Assembly (NCBI GenBank): GCA_008933995.1
Contig: WARS01000029.1
Coordinates: forward strand, 17,359,131-17,423,130
Direction: 5' to 3'
Origin: Datnioides undecimradiatus
Taxonomy: Eukaryota > Chordata > Actinopteri > Lobotiformes > Datnioididae
Length of the DNA stretch: 64,000 nucleotides
The position numbers and the translations under genes are program-made. The notes under the pieces are model-generated. The model made no database searches, had not been told where the DNA came from, and saw nothing but the letters and a program-made list of their open reading frames with translations. Shown here one piece after another: positions 1-64,000 of this stretch (the first letter of the stretch is position 1; every line of letters begins with the position of its first letter).

Positions 1-1109
1 CACAGAGGCCGACTTGTTTCTTTATTTTCGTGTATGTTCTACATAAGCAAACAAGTTAGTTCAATTCAGACATGGAGTCATTCAGTCAGTCAATCCCCAG
101 GAAGGACTCTAACAACTCTAGTTGCATGTAATAACACAAGGTGTGGCTCTCAACTGGAGTCATGACACGAATATGTTGTTCGTAGTTAAACAGTACATTT
201 CACCCCACACCCATCTTAACTTTATAATATTCTATGATTTAGGTCTGAGAAGTAGTAAAGAAATTGCTGAATGTAGGACCTCAACCTCAGAAGTGGAGTA
301 TATCAGATAAATGAATTAACTATGGAGGGACAAATGATTACCAATTGATAGGTACTGAAATGTGACATGTTTTCAGTGGATGGAAAACTTTGCTATTCTG
401 ATCATCACCTTATTGACATGCTGTTCATTATTTTTTAGTGGAGTAAATGACAGCGTTTCCTCAGAGGGATCGCACAGCCAGTATCACTGACTCAGTTTTC
501 CACCAGTGTTTTGGTGGATCTGGTACACTGGGGAAAAACGCTAATGTCATCAAGACTATAATAAGCAAGAGCTCATTATACTGTAGCAGCAAGTTATAGT
601 AGAAGTTAGTTAAGGTGTTTGTTTTGTGCAAGTTATTTTACATGCCTTTGTAGTTAAAATGATGCCTGTTACTGTTTTGTTGTTGTTATGATACTATTAA
701 TCCAACTTCTTACTTACTTGTCTGAGTTCTTACTTTACACATTTACATTTTTCTTGCTCCTATTTTGTAGTCTGAACACAATAAATGTCAACGCAGGTCA
801 ATCGTATTTAAATAGACTATTATTATATCTCTGAATAAACGAATAAGTCAAAACAGTTGTCGCTTTTGCGGTATTTACCACATTTTTTGAGGCGTGGAAG
901 GTATTTTTCTTAAATAGTTCATTAAAAAAACAGCGTAGTGAATATCAAAACTGAGGTTGATGGATCTCTCGCACATGTTGACATGCCTTCCAAACTCTTT
1001 AGCTCGCTGTGATGAGTGGTAACTTTCAATTTCTTTCTGTTCTGCAAATTTGTGATTGCATTCTTCACCCTGACTAAATGGAAACCCTCTTCCACTCTTC
1101 TCACACCAG
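1..1109 (+). other. POLRMT intron, 3' part
   Basis: AT-rich sequence ending in a CT-rich tract and CACCAG acceptor. No exon recognised; the preceding POLRMT exon must lie left of the window. Short ORFs here have no family resemblance. Confidence 0.75.
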
Positions 1110-29050
<27,941 letters not shown>

Positions 29051-29430
29051 GAGGCTCATGAGGGCGAGCCGGCGAAGGGAGATGAGTGGAATTGACACAA
29101 TGCAGCGGGGCGCCTGTAGACCCCGGAGTCTCGACTGGTTTTGTCTCCCTCAGACACCAGGACATTGATCCAGCAATGCCCTGCCTGCCTCCTGGTCCAT
29201 AGACTGGCAGGAGCTGCTGGAGCTACTGGAGGTGTTCACACACAGTGAACCCGCCTGATTAACTGACTAGTGGGCTGATGGAAAGGGGGTGGGGTGGGGG
29301 AGACTCATCCAGGCGAAAGATGAGGGAATCAGCACCGGATGGAAATGTTAAGACTTCAATCAGTGAAAAGTACCTTTTATAATGGATATATTCAGGTGTG
29401 TGTGTATGTGTGTGAGAGCGAGAGTGAGCA

Positions 29431-29454
29431 AGAGAGAGAGAGAGAGAGAGAGAG
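29431..29454 (+). repeat. (GA)n microsatellite
   Basis: About 12 GA units inside the probable POLRMT 3' UTR, preceded by a short GT-rich stretch. Confidence 0.95.
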
Positions 29455-29906
29455 TGCGTATACATGAGCCATACCGACTGAATCACATGTGAACTCTGTG
29501 CATTTCTTCATCACTCAGCAATACTTCTGCTGCTCGATTAGACCGAGCAAAAACTTTTCAGCTACAAACTGTAATTGCAAGTGACTGGTTCTGTGAAGAC
29601 CTCTGCAGCGCAACGACCTGCCTCTGGGACGATCTCACCTAATCATCGATCCCATCACTTACCGGATGGCAGGACGTCTGTCTGAAGCAATGTTCAAATA
29701 TTTAAACGATTCCTGAAGACGTTTGAAGAACACACGTTTCAGAGGAAATGATAAATGTACTTTACTGAAATGGGGGGGTGGGGGACACACTCAAAGAAAG
29801 AGAAATATGGTGGGATGAGCCAAGGGGCTCTCAGACAGCACTGTATGCCAGCATACTCTAGACTCTTACCTTCTTGGAGTGACTAAGCACTTGACAATTG
29901 CCCTAA

Positions 29907-29912
29907 AATAAA
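29907..29912 (+). promoter_or_regulatory. Candidate POLRMT polyadenylation signal AATAAA
   Basis: Canonical AATAAA 857 nt after the stop, followed about 25-50 nt later by T/GT-rich sequence (ccttattcattctgtggttc), the usual downstream element. It is the first well-placed hexamer after the stop. Confidence 0.6.
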
Positions 29913-29930
29913 TGTGTTTCTTAAAATCTC

Positions 29931-32900
29931 TCCTTATTCATTCTGTGGTTCAAAGAAATAACTGGTATTCTTGGTGTGCTTAAATGAGATGAATGAGACA
30001 GCCTGTTATTTAGTTATATCTGCATATTTCAAATCTATTGTGTATCATGAAATGAAGTCCTCCTTTTAGATGCACCACAAAGGGTTTGCAGGCTTCACTA
30101 ATCAACTCAGATCTTATTTTTCTGGGCCAGTGCCGCATCTAGATGTAAAAATAGCTGAAGTGCTATCTGATCATTGCTGGAAACGTTACAGCAGTTTCAG
30201 ACAAAAGGTGCTGTTGATGTTCAAAGGCAAATGTAGGCTCAGACAAACAAAGCTGGCTGAGTGACAATGTAATGAAATGGAAATAATCTTCGAGGGGGCA
30301 CAAATAGTGTGCTGACGACTGTAGGGTTTCACATGATTTGCACAGTAAAACGCACTTGGAGTTGTTTTTTATGTTTTCTGTTGTAAATGAGATGAGACCT
30401 GGGATTTTGATTAGTTATAATATTGTTTTGGTAAAACTGAGCTGTCGCCTAATGACTGATTTTACAGTGAAATTTCGTCTTTGAACCTTTGAACTATGTA
30501 TTTCTTGCTCATTGTGCCGTCTGTGAGCAAGAAATCAAGCATAAGCATATTTCCCAAAATGCTGAATTACTTTAGGAGTGCAGCCGGCAGTCATCCTCAG
30601 TGGATTTTGTGATGAAGGTTACAGTTTTGTTTGCATTTTCTTCACTTCTACTCCACATCACACGGGCAAAAACAAATTTACATCATTATTTAACCCTCAT
30701 TTTTTAATGTAGCTCCCTTGAACCTGGCATTATCTAAGCAACCCAAGCCAAGGTCTCCTTCATTTCACTCCTCTTGTTTTCTCTCTTTGAGGATAGTTGT
30801 CAAGGACGGAGCCCTCTCCTGTAGAGTGCTCTCAGGATCTCACATACTTAACACATATTACATTTCACAACTTAGCCTCTGACACACAGCTGTACTGCAT
30901 TACATGACCTGAGCTCAACACCAAGAAGTGGTTGTGAGCGAGTGGATGGATGGATAGATGGATTGGTGGATGCTGAGGGTATAAGTGGCTCAATCAATAG
31001 CTGTGACTCATGCCAGAGGCACAGTGGGATTGCAAATGAATTAGCTTTAAAATGCTGCCACTAAAACACTTAAAATAGCAGAACATGTTTTTGGGGTCAG
31101 TGCAAAGAGGGCATGTCAGAGAACATGCACGCTTAATGTGTGTTTTTGTTTGGGATGACGTTTGCATTTTGAGCGTGAACTGTTGACTTTGGCTGAGGGA
31201 GTAAACAGGATATTGAAGATGTCCTTACAGCAAATTGCAGTTGCCGTGTATCTTGATGGTCCTTGTCTCAGTTTCTCTGGGGTGATTCCAAGGATGTCTG
31301 CCGTTAGATCGGAGAGCTGCACCAGTCCAGCCTGCAGTAATGGAAGGCAGCCTCTACCAGGAAATACTCAGATAGCTTCCATTACGGGTCCTCTCTAGGG
31401 TTTAACACATCTTGTTGATGATGATTTTGTATTAGGGAAAAGTGCAAAGTTGATGGTGTTTTGACATCTCTTGAGAGAAGCAAATGTAAATGTTCATTAC
31501 CCTTTAGAAAAGTTTTTCCCCCTGAGACAACATATTGAGCCTGACATTACTCTCCCTATATGCTTATGTCTATGAAGATTTTCAAGTACCATTGAGTACA
31601 GTACTTTCCAACTGAACATGGATGAAATATCTGCAATCGTAAATGTACTTATTGTTTGACTTAAGCCATCAGTCCAGGGCACTGCAGTTAAAAGTCTCTG
31701 GTTGTGCATCTGACATAAGCTCATAGTGTCTCGAGCAGCCAGAATGTTTACATGTTGAGCTAGCTAAGTGCAAGCTACAACACAGTAATACTTCAATACT
31801 ATATTATAATATCAAGTTCTATTATTGATTCTTTACTATTGCAAATAAAATACTGAACACTGTTGTTTTTCTTTGTTTAAAATTGTTGTAATAGTAGGTC
31901 ATGCGAAGATATTTGCATTAGATAATGGGTAGTATACTTCAAGCATTTTTTGAGCTTTTAGCTGTCTCGTTCAGCAGCAGATCTATTGCATCATTAGAAG
32001 TTAGCAAATTCCTCCTGCTGAAGAAGACTGTAAGATGCAGATATATAGTCTAAGAAAAGCTCTAAAGTACACCTTGAGCTCAAAATTAGCTACTGTTTCT
32101 GATGAAAAGTCACACAGCCAGTATCGGGTCATTGTGTTTATGAGTGGTGTTTTATCATCCAGCTGGTCTGCTTTCCTTGCCCACAGTCCAACGAGATGCG
32201 AGGCGTGGAGGCTTGAAATTGCGCATAAGTGTGAATGTGAGTGTCCCTCTGTATGTGTTAGCCTTGTGATGTAGCAGGGACCTGTTGGAGGGGCAGGGAT
32301 GCACCCATGTCTCACACACAAAGCATGCTGCGATAGGCTGCGGCAACTATGACCTGATATAGATATAAACTGTTAGAAACAACAGACAACCATGATTGCA
32401 TTATTCGATCGTAATTGTTCCTTTCAAAATCAAAAAAGTGATGAGTATTTGTCACGACAGATGCATTAGTATGGAACCCGATCTGTTTTACATTTAAATT
32501 ACATTTGAATTTATGTTTGCCACTGTGGTAATGTGAGACTATACCATTTGTGGCTGAATGACACCACACCTGCAGAAGAAAGTGTATCACATCTATAGCT
32601 CAGACAGTAGTGTGGGGCTTTTAGCGAGTTCGTTATTCAAACCCCACAGGATCATCAGAAAGTGGACACTATGGAAGTGTTGGTCGCTATCTGCCAGAGC
32701 TGGAACGCACTCTCCGATAGCCGGACCACTCACTCTCACTGAGAGCACTTTGATTTCCCTGCCAGGCTCCTGGGCTCTCCCACCCTATCTCGTGCCCCGT
32801 GGCGTCATGAGCGTGCAGCACTCAGCAGCACTAGCAGGAGGGCAGAGTGTGCAGACAGTCCTGTAGGGAGCGAGTGGGGCTGGAGCTCTCTGTCAGCAGG

Positions 32901-34311
32901 AGGCAGCACAGTGGAGAGGCAGACAGGTGGTACAGTGTTGGCACACATGTGTCAGGTATGTCAGTGTGAGATTCCTTCAACTGACCTTTCTACTGACTGA
33001 CAAGTTGTGGTGGTTTGAATAGCAGCCATCAAACACATACAGTGCACACACATCTGGTGGTGAGACATTGATGCTCTGGTGAAAGAAAATGTGTCTGTGT
33101 CAGTTTGTTGAGTTTATTTAGATTTTAAAATCTAAACATATTTCTTTTGGTGATTTCTAACATTTTTGATATGGACTTCCTCTGTGGCTATTAGATTATA
33201 GGCAGAAAGTACTAAATCTACAGAGTCTTCGTTAATCATCTGCATTTAAACCTTTTGATGGCAAACTCACACAATAATTATCTAAAGTCTTTTCGGTTTA
33301 CCCTTTGGAGACCATCTGTCTTCCAGGACAGCATCAGAGATGAAATGGGGCTCCCATAATGCCTCATTAAGAGAAGAAGAATTGATTTTGGAAAGTTTTG
33401 AAAGAGATGTTTCAGTGGGTTCAGAGTTATACATCAGCGTTTCAAAAAATCTAAATTTTCATAGGTTGAAAACTTTGGCCTCTGGTTATTAGGTCATGTT
33501 CTTGTTAATTCTCTCTTCTGATTTTTTGGGAATATAATTTGACCATTAAAAGAAACTGCGATATTAAAGCCATTGATATTGATAACAAGGTAATTTCTGA
33601 TTCTTAAGGGTTTTCCTCACCCTCTAATCAGTTGACACAGGTAGAAAACTGCTTTGTAATAACTTCAGTCAGAGGCACATTGTCTGTCCGCCTCTACTGC
33701 TGTATCTGCTTCACAACATGAGTTTAGTAGTAGTGACTGTTCATACGTCTATGCAAAGCATTTTTGATGCTTTTTGCCTTTCACCAGGGAAGAATGATTA
33801 AATGCACAGTTGCATGTGGCAGGTGGTTACTACAGCCTGGATGAACACCAATCTTCAACGTGTTACGAGGCAAGTGACAACATTTGCCCTGCTGTTGTCT
33901 GGATGTAAACAAGCTAGTGGGAGCAAAAAGATATGTATCGTCACACAGTTAATCAGCGAGGTGAAGCTGAGTGTAATAGATATAAACTTCAGTTTCAGTT
34001 ATCAATAACAGAAATCAGAAAGCCCATTTCTTTGCTGTTTTCTGAAATAGTGACAAGGTACACCCGAAGGCTTCAAAAATATGACATCTTATAATAAGAG
34101 CATTCAAATACTCTGCTATGCCAGGAAAGAAATAATGTGACCTTTTGCTGAGTTTGAAGGGTTTTTATCTCTTGATAACCAGGCAGATAATCAGATATTG
34201 TCAAATCAGTAAGAATGTAAACAATCAATAACAAAGATTCAGAGGCCATTGTGACACATAAACAATACCATCATGACTAACAAAAAGCAGAGGCATTCAC
34301 CATCACATGCC
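29931..34311. other. Intergenic region between POLRMT and HCN2
   Basis: No gene recognised. Contains a repeat tail (about 30525-30577), a short GGAT run (30940-30975), and one GC-richer block (about 32640-32960) with a 102-codon open frame (32558-32866) of no recognised family. The right border depends on where HCN2 transcripts end. Confidence 0.6.
30525..30577 (+). repeat. Tail of dispersed teleost repeat (family A)
   Basis: gcaagaaatcaagcataagc, atatttcccaaaatgctg and aattactttag match the 3' end words of the ATGCTAAGCTAAG-type repeat. Confidence 0.5.
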
Positions 34312-34317
34312 TTTATT
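34312..34317 (-). promoter_or_regulatory. Candidate distal HCN2 polyadenylation signal
   Basis: Minus strand tgcAATAAAggcatg followed by a GT-rich and T-rich stretch (gtgatggtg, tgctttttgtt), a layout typical of a used cleavage site. If it is used, the UTR is about 4.9 kb. Confidence 0.4.
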
Positions 34318-35154
34318 GCATTAAGAAGTTCTGTTTATATTAAGCATATGCAAAATTATTAACTAGTGACTTGAATGTGCTTTTCCAATATGCTAACCCA
34401 AATTGTTTACCTTAACATGAAGCAGTAAAATCACACTGTATTCAAATACAATTTATTTGTTTTCCTTTTCACAAGTATTGCAGTGGGGTATAACTGACAC
34501 TTTGCATTGTGAGGAGCTTGCATTTTTTTACAGCCACACACACACACAAAGAATATAATACATGTATGTGGAGACTACAATATTTGCTAGGCACTAGGTA
34601 TGCACAGTACATGTTATGGGATGTGACAACTGTAGGATGGCTCAAGAAAAGAAAATCAGGTCCCTGACACAGAAACGCTTGTACTGCACTGTTAGTGTCT
34701 GATTTCACAGACAGTGACTGCCTGAGATCGCCTGTTTGCTTCAAGGGAATTCATGGTCACTGGTGAAGACCTCAGTGTAGATATTCTGTCCTTCATGTGT
34801 CTGTGGTGCCAAAGTATGGATTGGTTTTAGGGTTGATGTTGACTTTACTCAGTCTGTATGACTGACTGATTCTGTCAGACACAATAACAGGTTTGGGAGC
34901 TGACAGAAAAAGCAGGAAAGAGTTAAACCAACAAAAAACAAGGATGTGAAAGAAAGAACAAGTACACAATTGCTGCAGCTACTAGGAAAAAGGCGCATTA
35001 CACACTTTTTTAGTATTGATGTGGTCGTTATTGGCCAATAAGAGAAATAATCTGAACTCAGTAGCATGGATGTACTTGTAACAAAAGTTAGACACAAAAT
35101 CCCATAATTGCTCAATCAGCCCTTGTAGATAAACATTTAAACTCTCTGAATCGC

Positions 35155-35160
35155 TTTATT
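35155..35160 (-). promoter_or_regulatory. Candidate middle HCN2 polyadenylation signal
   Basis: AATAAA on the minus strand (gacAATAAAgcga), about 4.0 kb after the stop. Position only; no further support. Confidence 0.25.
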
Positions 35161-35240
35161 GTCACTGATAAAACCAAAGACACATTTGAATAAAAGATGA
35201 ATAGAAAATAGTTAACTCTGAAGATGCTGTAGCACTGGAG

Positions 35241-35280
35241 AAAAGCTTTTTTTTTTTTTTTTTTAAAAAAAAGCTTTTTG
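35241..35280. repeat. Poly-T/poly-A palindrome
   Basis: AAAAGC, 18 T, 8 A, GCTTTT: an inverted repeat with 14-nt arms and about 10 T in the loop. Confidence 0.9.
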
Positions 35281-35500
35281 AAAGCATACATGACTTTGCA
35301 AATACAAATCTGTTGGTGCTGCTGCGTTGCTGCGTGGCACAGATGCCATCTTTCCCAAAGCCTTGAGGCTGTACTGATAAAATTGAACAGCTGAGTTGTT
35401 GTAACATTTACATAACACTAAATATGTTTGTAAAGTTGCAAAAGGAGGAAAGACTGCAATTACAGATTTCAGGGCAACATGCTGATTAAATGGCAGAAAA

Positions 35501-35515
35501 GGGGGGGGGGGGGGG
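35501..35515 (+). repeat. 15-base G run
   Basis: Uninterrupted G15 on the + strand, so a C15 run in HCN2 sense orientation. Length in the assembly may be unreliable. Confidence 0.95.
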
Positions 35516-36295
35516 TCTAAAGGACCAAGCTTTGCAAATGGACTGGGTGTGAGATTTAAAAAATAAATAAATAAAAAAAATCAAACAATACACAATAGAA
35601 ACCATGCAGACCTCACAGTAACTGGCACAGGATTATATACAAACTGTGGGTGGTACTGTGAGCGGCTGTAGAAAAAGAAGTGATACATCTTTTGTAATGC
35701 AAACATTTTGTTCTGCTTTTAATTATATGCTCAAGTAATATCAGTTCATAACAGATGATAATATGCATTTTGTCAAAGATTAAAAAGATAGTCCATTTTC
35801 ACACATTTTGTCTACAGTTACAGTAAACTAGGCTAAATAAATAAATAGTCTGGTTTACATGATGACCACTATGTTTTACACATAGAAATAACAAACATGT
35901 CAATTAAGTTATTAGCACTAAAGAGTGTGTTTTAAATCTGCTAAAGTTCTTTCAAAAACAGACTTTAAAGAAATTTTCAGTACCATTTGGGAAATCAGTC
36001 CAAAAGGTGAAATATTGCATCTCCCTTAACACCTCAAGGATACAACAGAATATCATCTGCATAAGATCACTCTTTTTCAAACAGTTATTGCTTTGTGTGA
36101 TAAACATCACTTTCATACAATATGACTAAATGGGCTTAAGATAATATCCTCTGATTTGTACATTTAGTCAGTGAGAATGATTCAGTCTGAGACATGACAT
36201 TCATATCTTAAAGCTGTAGCGTGGAAATTTTACAAATAATTAATCAGTTACATTCCAGCTTTTGCCAGACACATGATGTTGATTAAGTCTATCAG

Positions 36296-36334
36296 CACCA
36301 GATAAATCTGTTTACAGAGATTTTAAATCTGGTG
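36296..36334. repeat. Short hairpin-forming inverted repeat
   Basis: CACCAGAT (36296-36303) pairs with ATCTGGTG (36327-36334); inside it AAATCTGT pairs with ACAGAGATTT with a small bulge. About 16 bp of stem and a tight loop. Confidence 0.75.
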
Positions 36335-37678
36335 TCTGATGTGACATTCCCACAATGGCACAATGGGAGGGATGCCTTTTGCATGAACCAGCAATGATTG
36401 GTTTACCAGAGCCTAAGGGGGCACAACTGTTAGCAACGGGCAGGTTTCAGCAACTAGGAACATAGCAGAAGTATACATCATAAGGACGCCACTGACATTG
36501 TTTGTGTAGTTACTTCTCCTGCCAGAGGTCCAGCACTATAGCTTTTAAGATTTTGAAATATTTGCATACAGAGAAATTCCTTGAATTTAAACTTTGGTTT
36601 AACTCTGTTCATTCTTCAGCTTTTGTCAGAATTGTGTAGTTGAGCGATTGTGATTTAGGTTTGGCCACTGAGTCTTCTCTGCCATCCATCCTGTCTCTAT
36701 CTCCTTTCCCCTGTCTTCTGTGTGCTTTCCAATGAAGTACAAAATGTCTATAAACTTATTTGTCACTAAATGCATTTCCTGTCCTAAGACAGTGCCTCCA
36801 GGACACAGTGTGAAGTTCAGTAAAACACTAATCTCATTACAAGCCTCTATATTAATTATTTTCCAGCATCTAAATAGGTTCCACAGGGCATAATTTGGGA
36901 ATTAAACAAAAACACAACAGACCTCAAAAACACTGTATAAAAATACTTGCAAACCTTCAACTTTGTCCCATTCAGAACTCTCAAGGTGGATAACAATGCA
37001 GGAACTGAAACCAAACAAAATGAAAATGCAAAAATGATCACAGAGGAGGAACTCATCATTGGCACTGTATAATGAAATCCAATCGAAGGAGAATAATAGC
37101 AGTCCCAAACAGACCCGAGGGATTCCAATTTCCACTCTCATTACCCAGTAATGGTTCAGGCATTAGTTAGATGAGGTGAAGAGAATGTCAGGTCTGGGAG
37201 AAAAGGTTCCCTTCCTAATGCTTTTGGACACAAATCAGCGGCATCCGATGAACTCTTATTGAGGCATTAATGACAGAGGCACACTGCAATATACGTCCTG
37301 CAAAAGTATCTGCACTGTCCTTGGCTGTTGATCGTAACAGTAGCATTTCATTATCTGTATGAATCGGCTTTGGCATAGTGACACATTGCCCAAACTGCTG
37401 CTACAAGAAATGTAAGATTCAGGGTTAGAAAATAATGGATTTATATATTCTGATTATGTGAGTTTGAATGGATCTACATTTTTGAGTTGTATAAAAGTCT
37501 TTGTAATTAACTGGCAGTGAATTATAATTTCTAAGATACAATAGAATACTTTCAAAGTTTGTGGGATATTACTACTCACATGACTACAGTGCACAAACAT
37601 CAGAAATAAAATATGCTTTTAAGAGGAAGTGCCTTTTAGTCCAGCATTTTTTCATTAGAGCTTGTTAATTAATGAATC

Positions 37679-38296
37679 TTAAAACTGCATTAATCAATTT
37701 TTGACCACATCTGGGCACAAAAACAGCAAACCAAGCTGGCAGACACACAGGTCCGACATATTCTTACCTTATCAGGTTGGTATGGCAGACATGTTAGCAA
37801 ACAGTTGGCTACTGATGTATCCAGCATACAAAAGCTTTACTTGCCTTTTATATCTGCAGGAATGATTCCTGGTACAATTTCACCTACTTCCAAGTTACAT
37901 GCAGATAGCAAAAAGTCCAAAGAGGCTGGACCTCCAGCAACTTATTTGAATTTGAAAAGTGGAGTTGTAACCCTCAGATCTGCTTTAGCCTACAAGTCCT
38001 GGGGAAACATCTGGCTCTTTAGCTTGCTAAGTGAACATATCACACATATTAGGTTCAAGGGAGCTTTTTTTGCTAAAAACTGCTACTTTTTGCTGGATGA
38101 TGAGCAGTGACACTGAACCGTACTGAAAATCAGTGGCCTTCAAAGCCAAAACAATGACCTGAAAAAAGGTTAATGAGCTCTGTAGAGTTTAGTAACTGAT
38201 CTCTATGGGTTCATCACTACGAGCACCTTCTTTCACATTAGACTTAGTCATTTGATTCACTGTTAATATGAAAAATATTGATTAATGCAGCTTTAA
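37679..38296. mobile_element. TTAA-flanked non-autonomous inverted-repeat element (piggyBac-like MITE, probable)
   Basis: Left end TTAAAACTGCATTAATCAAT and right end ATTGATTAATGCAGCTTTAA are inverted copies of each other with one mismatch. Both ends carry TTAA, the target and duplication signature of piggyBac-type transposons. The interior (about 580 bp) has no transposase; a 101-codon open frame at 37805-38110 shows no known domain. Interior words such as atgattcctggtacaatttc and atgagctctgtagagttt recur in other fish genomes as I remember them, so it is a repeat family. The superfamily is inferred from ends only. Confidence 0.7.
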
Positions 38297-38985
38297 ATTA
38301 AACAAACATGCAGACATTTCCTGAAGAAATCGATGGCTTGGCTGGAAATAGACAATTTGTCCCGCAGCTGTAATTTCAGTATGAAGGATATTCATTGTCT
38401 GAGACTCACATATTTATCTGTGGGGACTTTCAGAGGCAAGGAAGACTTACAAAGGGAGCCAGCTAGATTCTTAAAATACCAGTTTGATTTATAAATATAA
38501 TCAGTAAAACATTGGAATAGATTTAATAAGTTGGGTTACATATACTGTTTGTGTCATATTGAATATTATCCGATTTTCTGCTTATAAATTTAGTCTACAA
38601 GGATACTTAAGAAACACATGAAAAACACTTTTCATTATTTGAAACCCCAAATATCATGATTTTTTTATCATCTTTAACAGCCAACCACCTTACAAAATGT
38701 GATAGGTAAAGTAGTAAAACCCCATTAAAGTGCCAACTTCTGATGTCCGAAGCAGGTCCCTGATTTTCTTTTAGTCTTATCCAGCTCCAAGTTTGTAATA
38801 AATTGGGTGAATGAAAGGGTAATGAAGCTGATATGCTCCTATTTTGCTGAATATCTTTTGAAAAACACTAAATAAAAGACTTGGAGATGCAAAGATGCTA
38901 CTTTAACATTAGTGCTCTGTGCAACTACTATGGCCTGTGAGTAGAAACATCTCAATGCTGCAGATTTAAACGTCACCATACAGAC

Positions 38986-38991
38986 TTTATT
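38986..38991 (-). promoter_or_regulatory. Candidate proximal HCN2 polyadenylation signal
   Basis: AATAAA on the minus strand about 185 nt after the stop codon. It would give a short UTR. No strong GT-rich element is obvious just downstream. Confidence 0.3.
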
Positions 38992-39173
38992 ATGTTAGAA
39001 CAGTCACCTCTCAGATTCTCCCTGCGGCCACTCACTCAACAATTATACATTCGGATAGTCAAACAGGAGTGGGTAGGGAGAAGAGGAACTGTAGGAAAAA
39101 GAGCAGAAATCTCCCCTGTGTTCTTGCAGTCAAGACGCTCATGCAGTCACTCCTCCACTGGATTTAATTAAGA

Positions 39174-64000
<24,827 letters not shown>

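Larger units (their letters stand above)
29051..29930 (+). other. POLRMT: POLRMT 3' untranslated region (probable)
   Basis: Runs from the stop to just past the first well-placed AATAAA (29907-29912), about 0.88 kb. It contains a GT-rich stretch followed by a (GA)n run at about 29431-29454 and a G-rich run near 29768. The end is inferred from the signal only; no transcript data. Confidence 0.6.
34312..39173 (-). other. hcn2: HCN2 3' UTR and flank (extent uncertain)
   Basis: After the HCN2 stop (reading leftward) there is no recognisable exon. Reverse-strand AATAAA signals lie at 38991-38986, 35160-35155 and 34317-34312. The last is followed by a GT-rich downstream element, so a long UTR of up to about 4.9 kb is possible. 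The stretch also holds the TTAA-ended element at 37679-38296, a hairpin at 36296-36334, a 15-G run and a poly-T/A palindrome. Confidence 0.4.

Overview
The window is vertebrate nuclear DNA and almost certainly from a teleost fish. Its two protein-coding genes are split into short exons with GT-AG introns. The introns are AT-rich, carry many microsatellites, and hold interspersed repeats of kinds that are common in spiny-rayed (percomorph) fish. There is no bacterial gene organisation, operon, CRISPR array or rRNA, and no convincing tRNA.

Left part (about 1-29.9 kb, + strand): the 3' part of POLRMT, the mitochondrial RNA polymerase. Thirteen coding exons (1110-29050) join in one frame without any frameshift or stop and give the last 697 residues, ending in the family's STYFFS tail. 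All T7-type catalytic residues are present: the two metal-binding Asp (DGSCNG and VHDCFW) and the Lys/Tyr of the O-helix (RKVVKQ...VVYG). The mitochondrial targeting and PPR-domain exons lie left of the window.

Middle (about 29.9-39.2 kb): the intergenic space plus the probable long 3' UTR of the facing gene. It holds an inverted-repeat element with TTAA ends, a small hairpin, poly-T/A and poly-G tracts, and several candidate polyadenylation signals.

Right part (39.17-60.03 kb, - strand): the 3' part of HCN2, a hyperpolarisation-activated, cyclic-nucleotide-gated channel. Five coding exons have lengths 219, 147, 241, 165 and 971 nt; the first four match the usual vertebrate HCN exon sizes as I remember them. 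They encode the GYG pore, S6, C-linker, cyclic-nucleotide-binding domain (CNBD) and the whole C-terminal tail ending in SNL. The voltage-sensor exons lie right of the window; 60,034-64,000 is intron.

The two genes point tail to tail, as POLRMT and HCN2 do on human 19p13.3, so this is an old conserved neighbourhood. They have no obvious functional link: one transcribes mtDNA, the other is a plasma-membrane pacemaker channel.

I found no new multi-gene system. The points most worth checking are a Gly-to-Arg change at a near-invariant CNBD glycine in HCN2, a TTCTA-type pentanucleotide tract 8 nt from an HCN2 splice donor that faces about 650 bp of the opposite-strand repeat, and a TTAA-flanked inverted-repeat element in the HCN2 3' flank.
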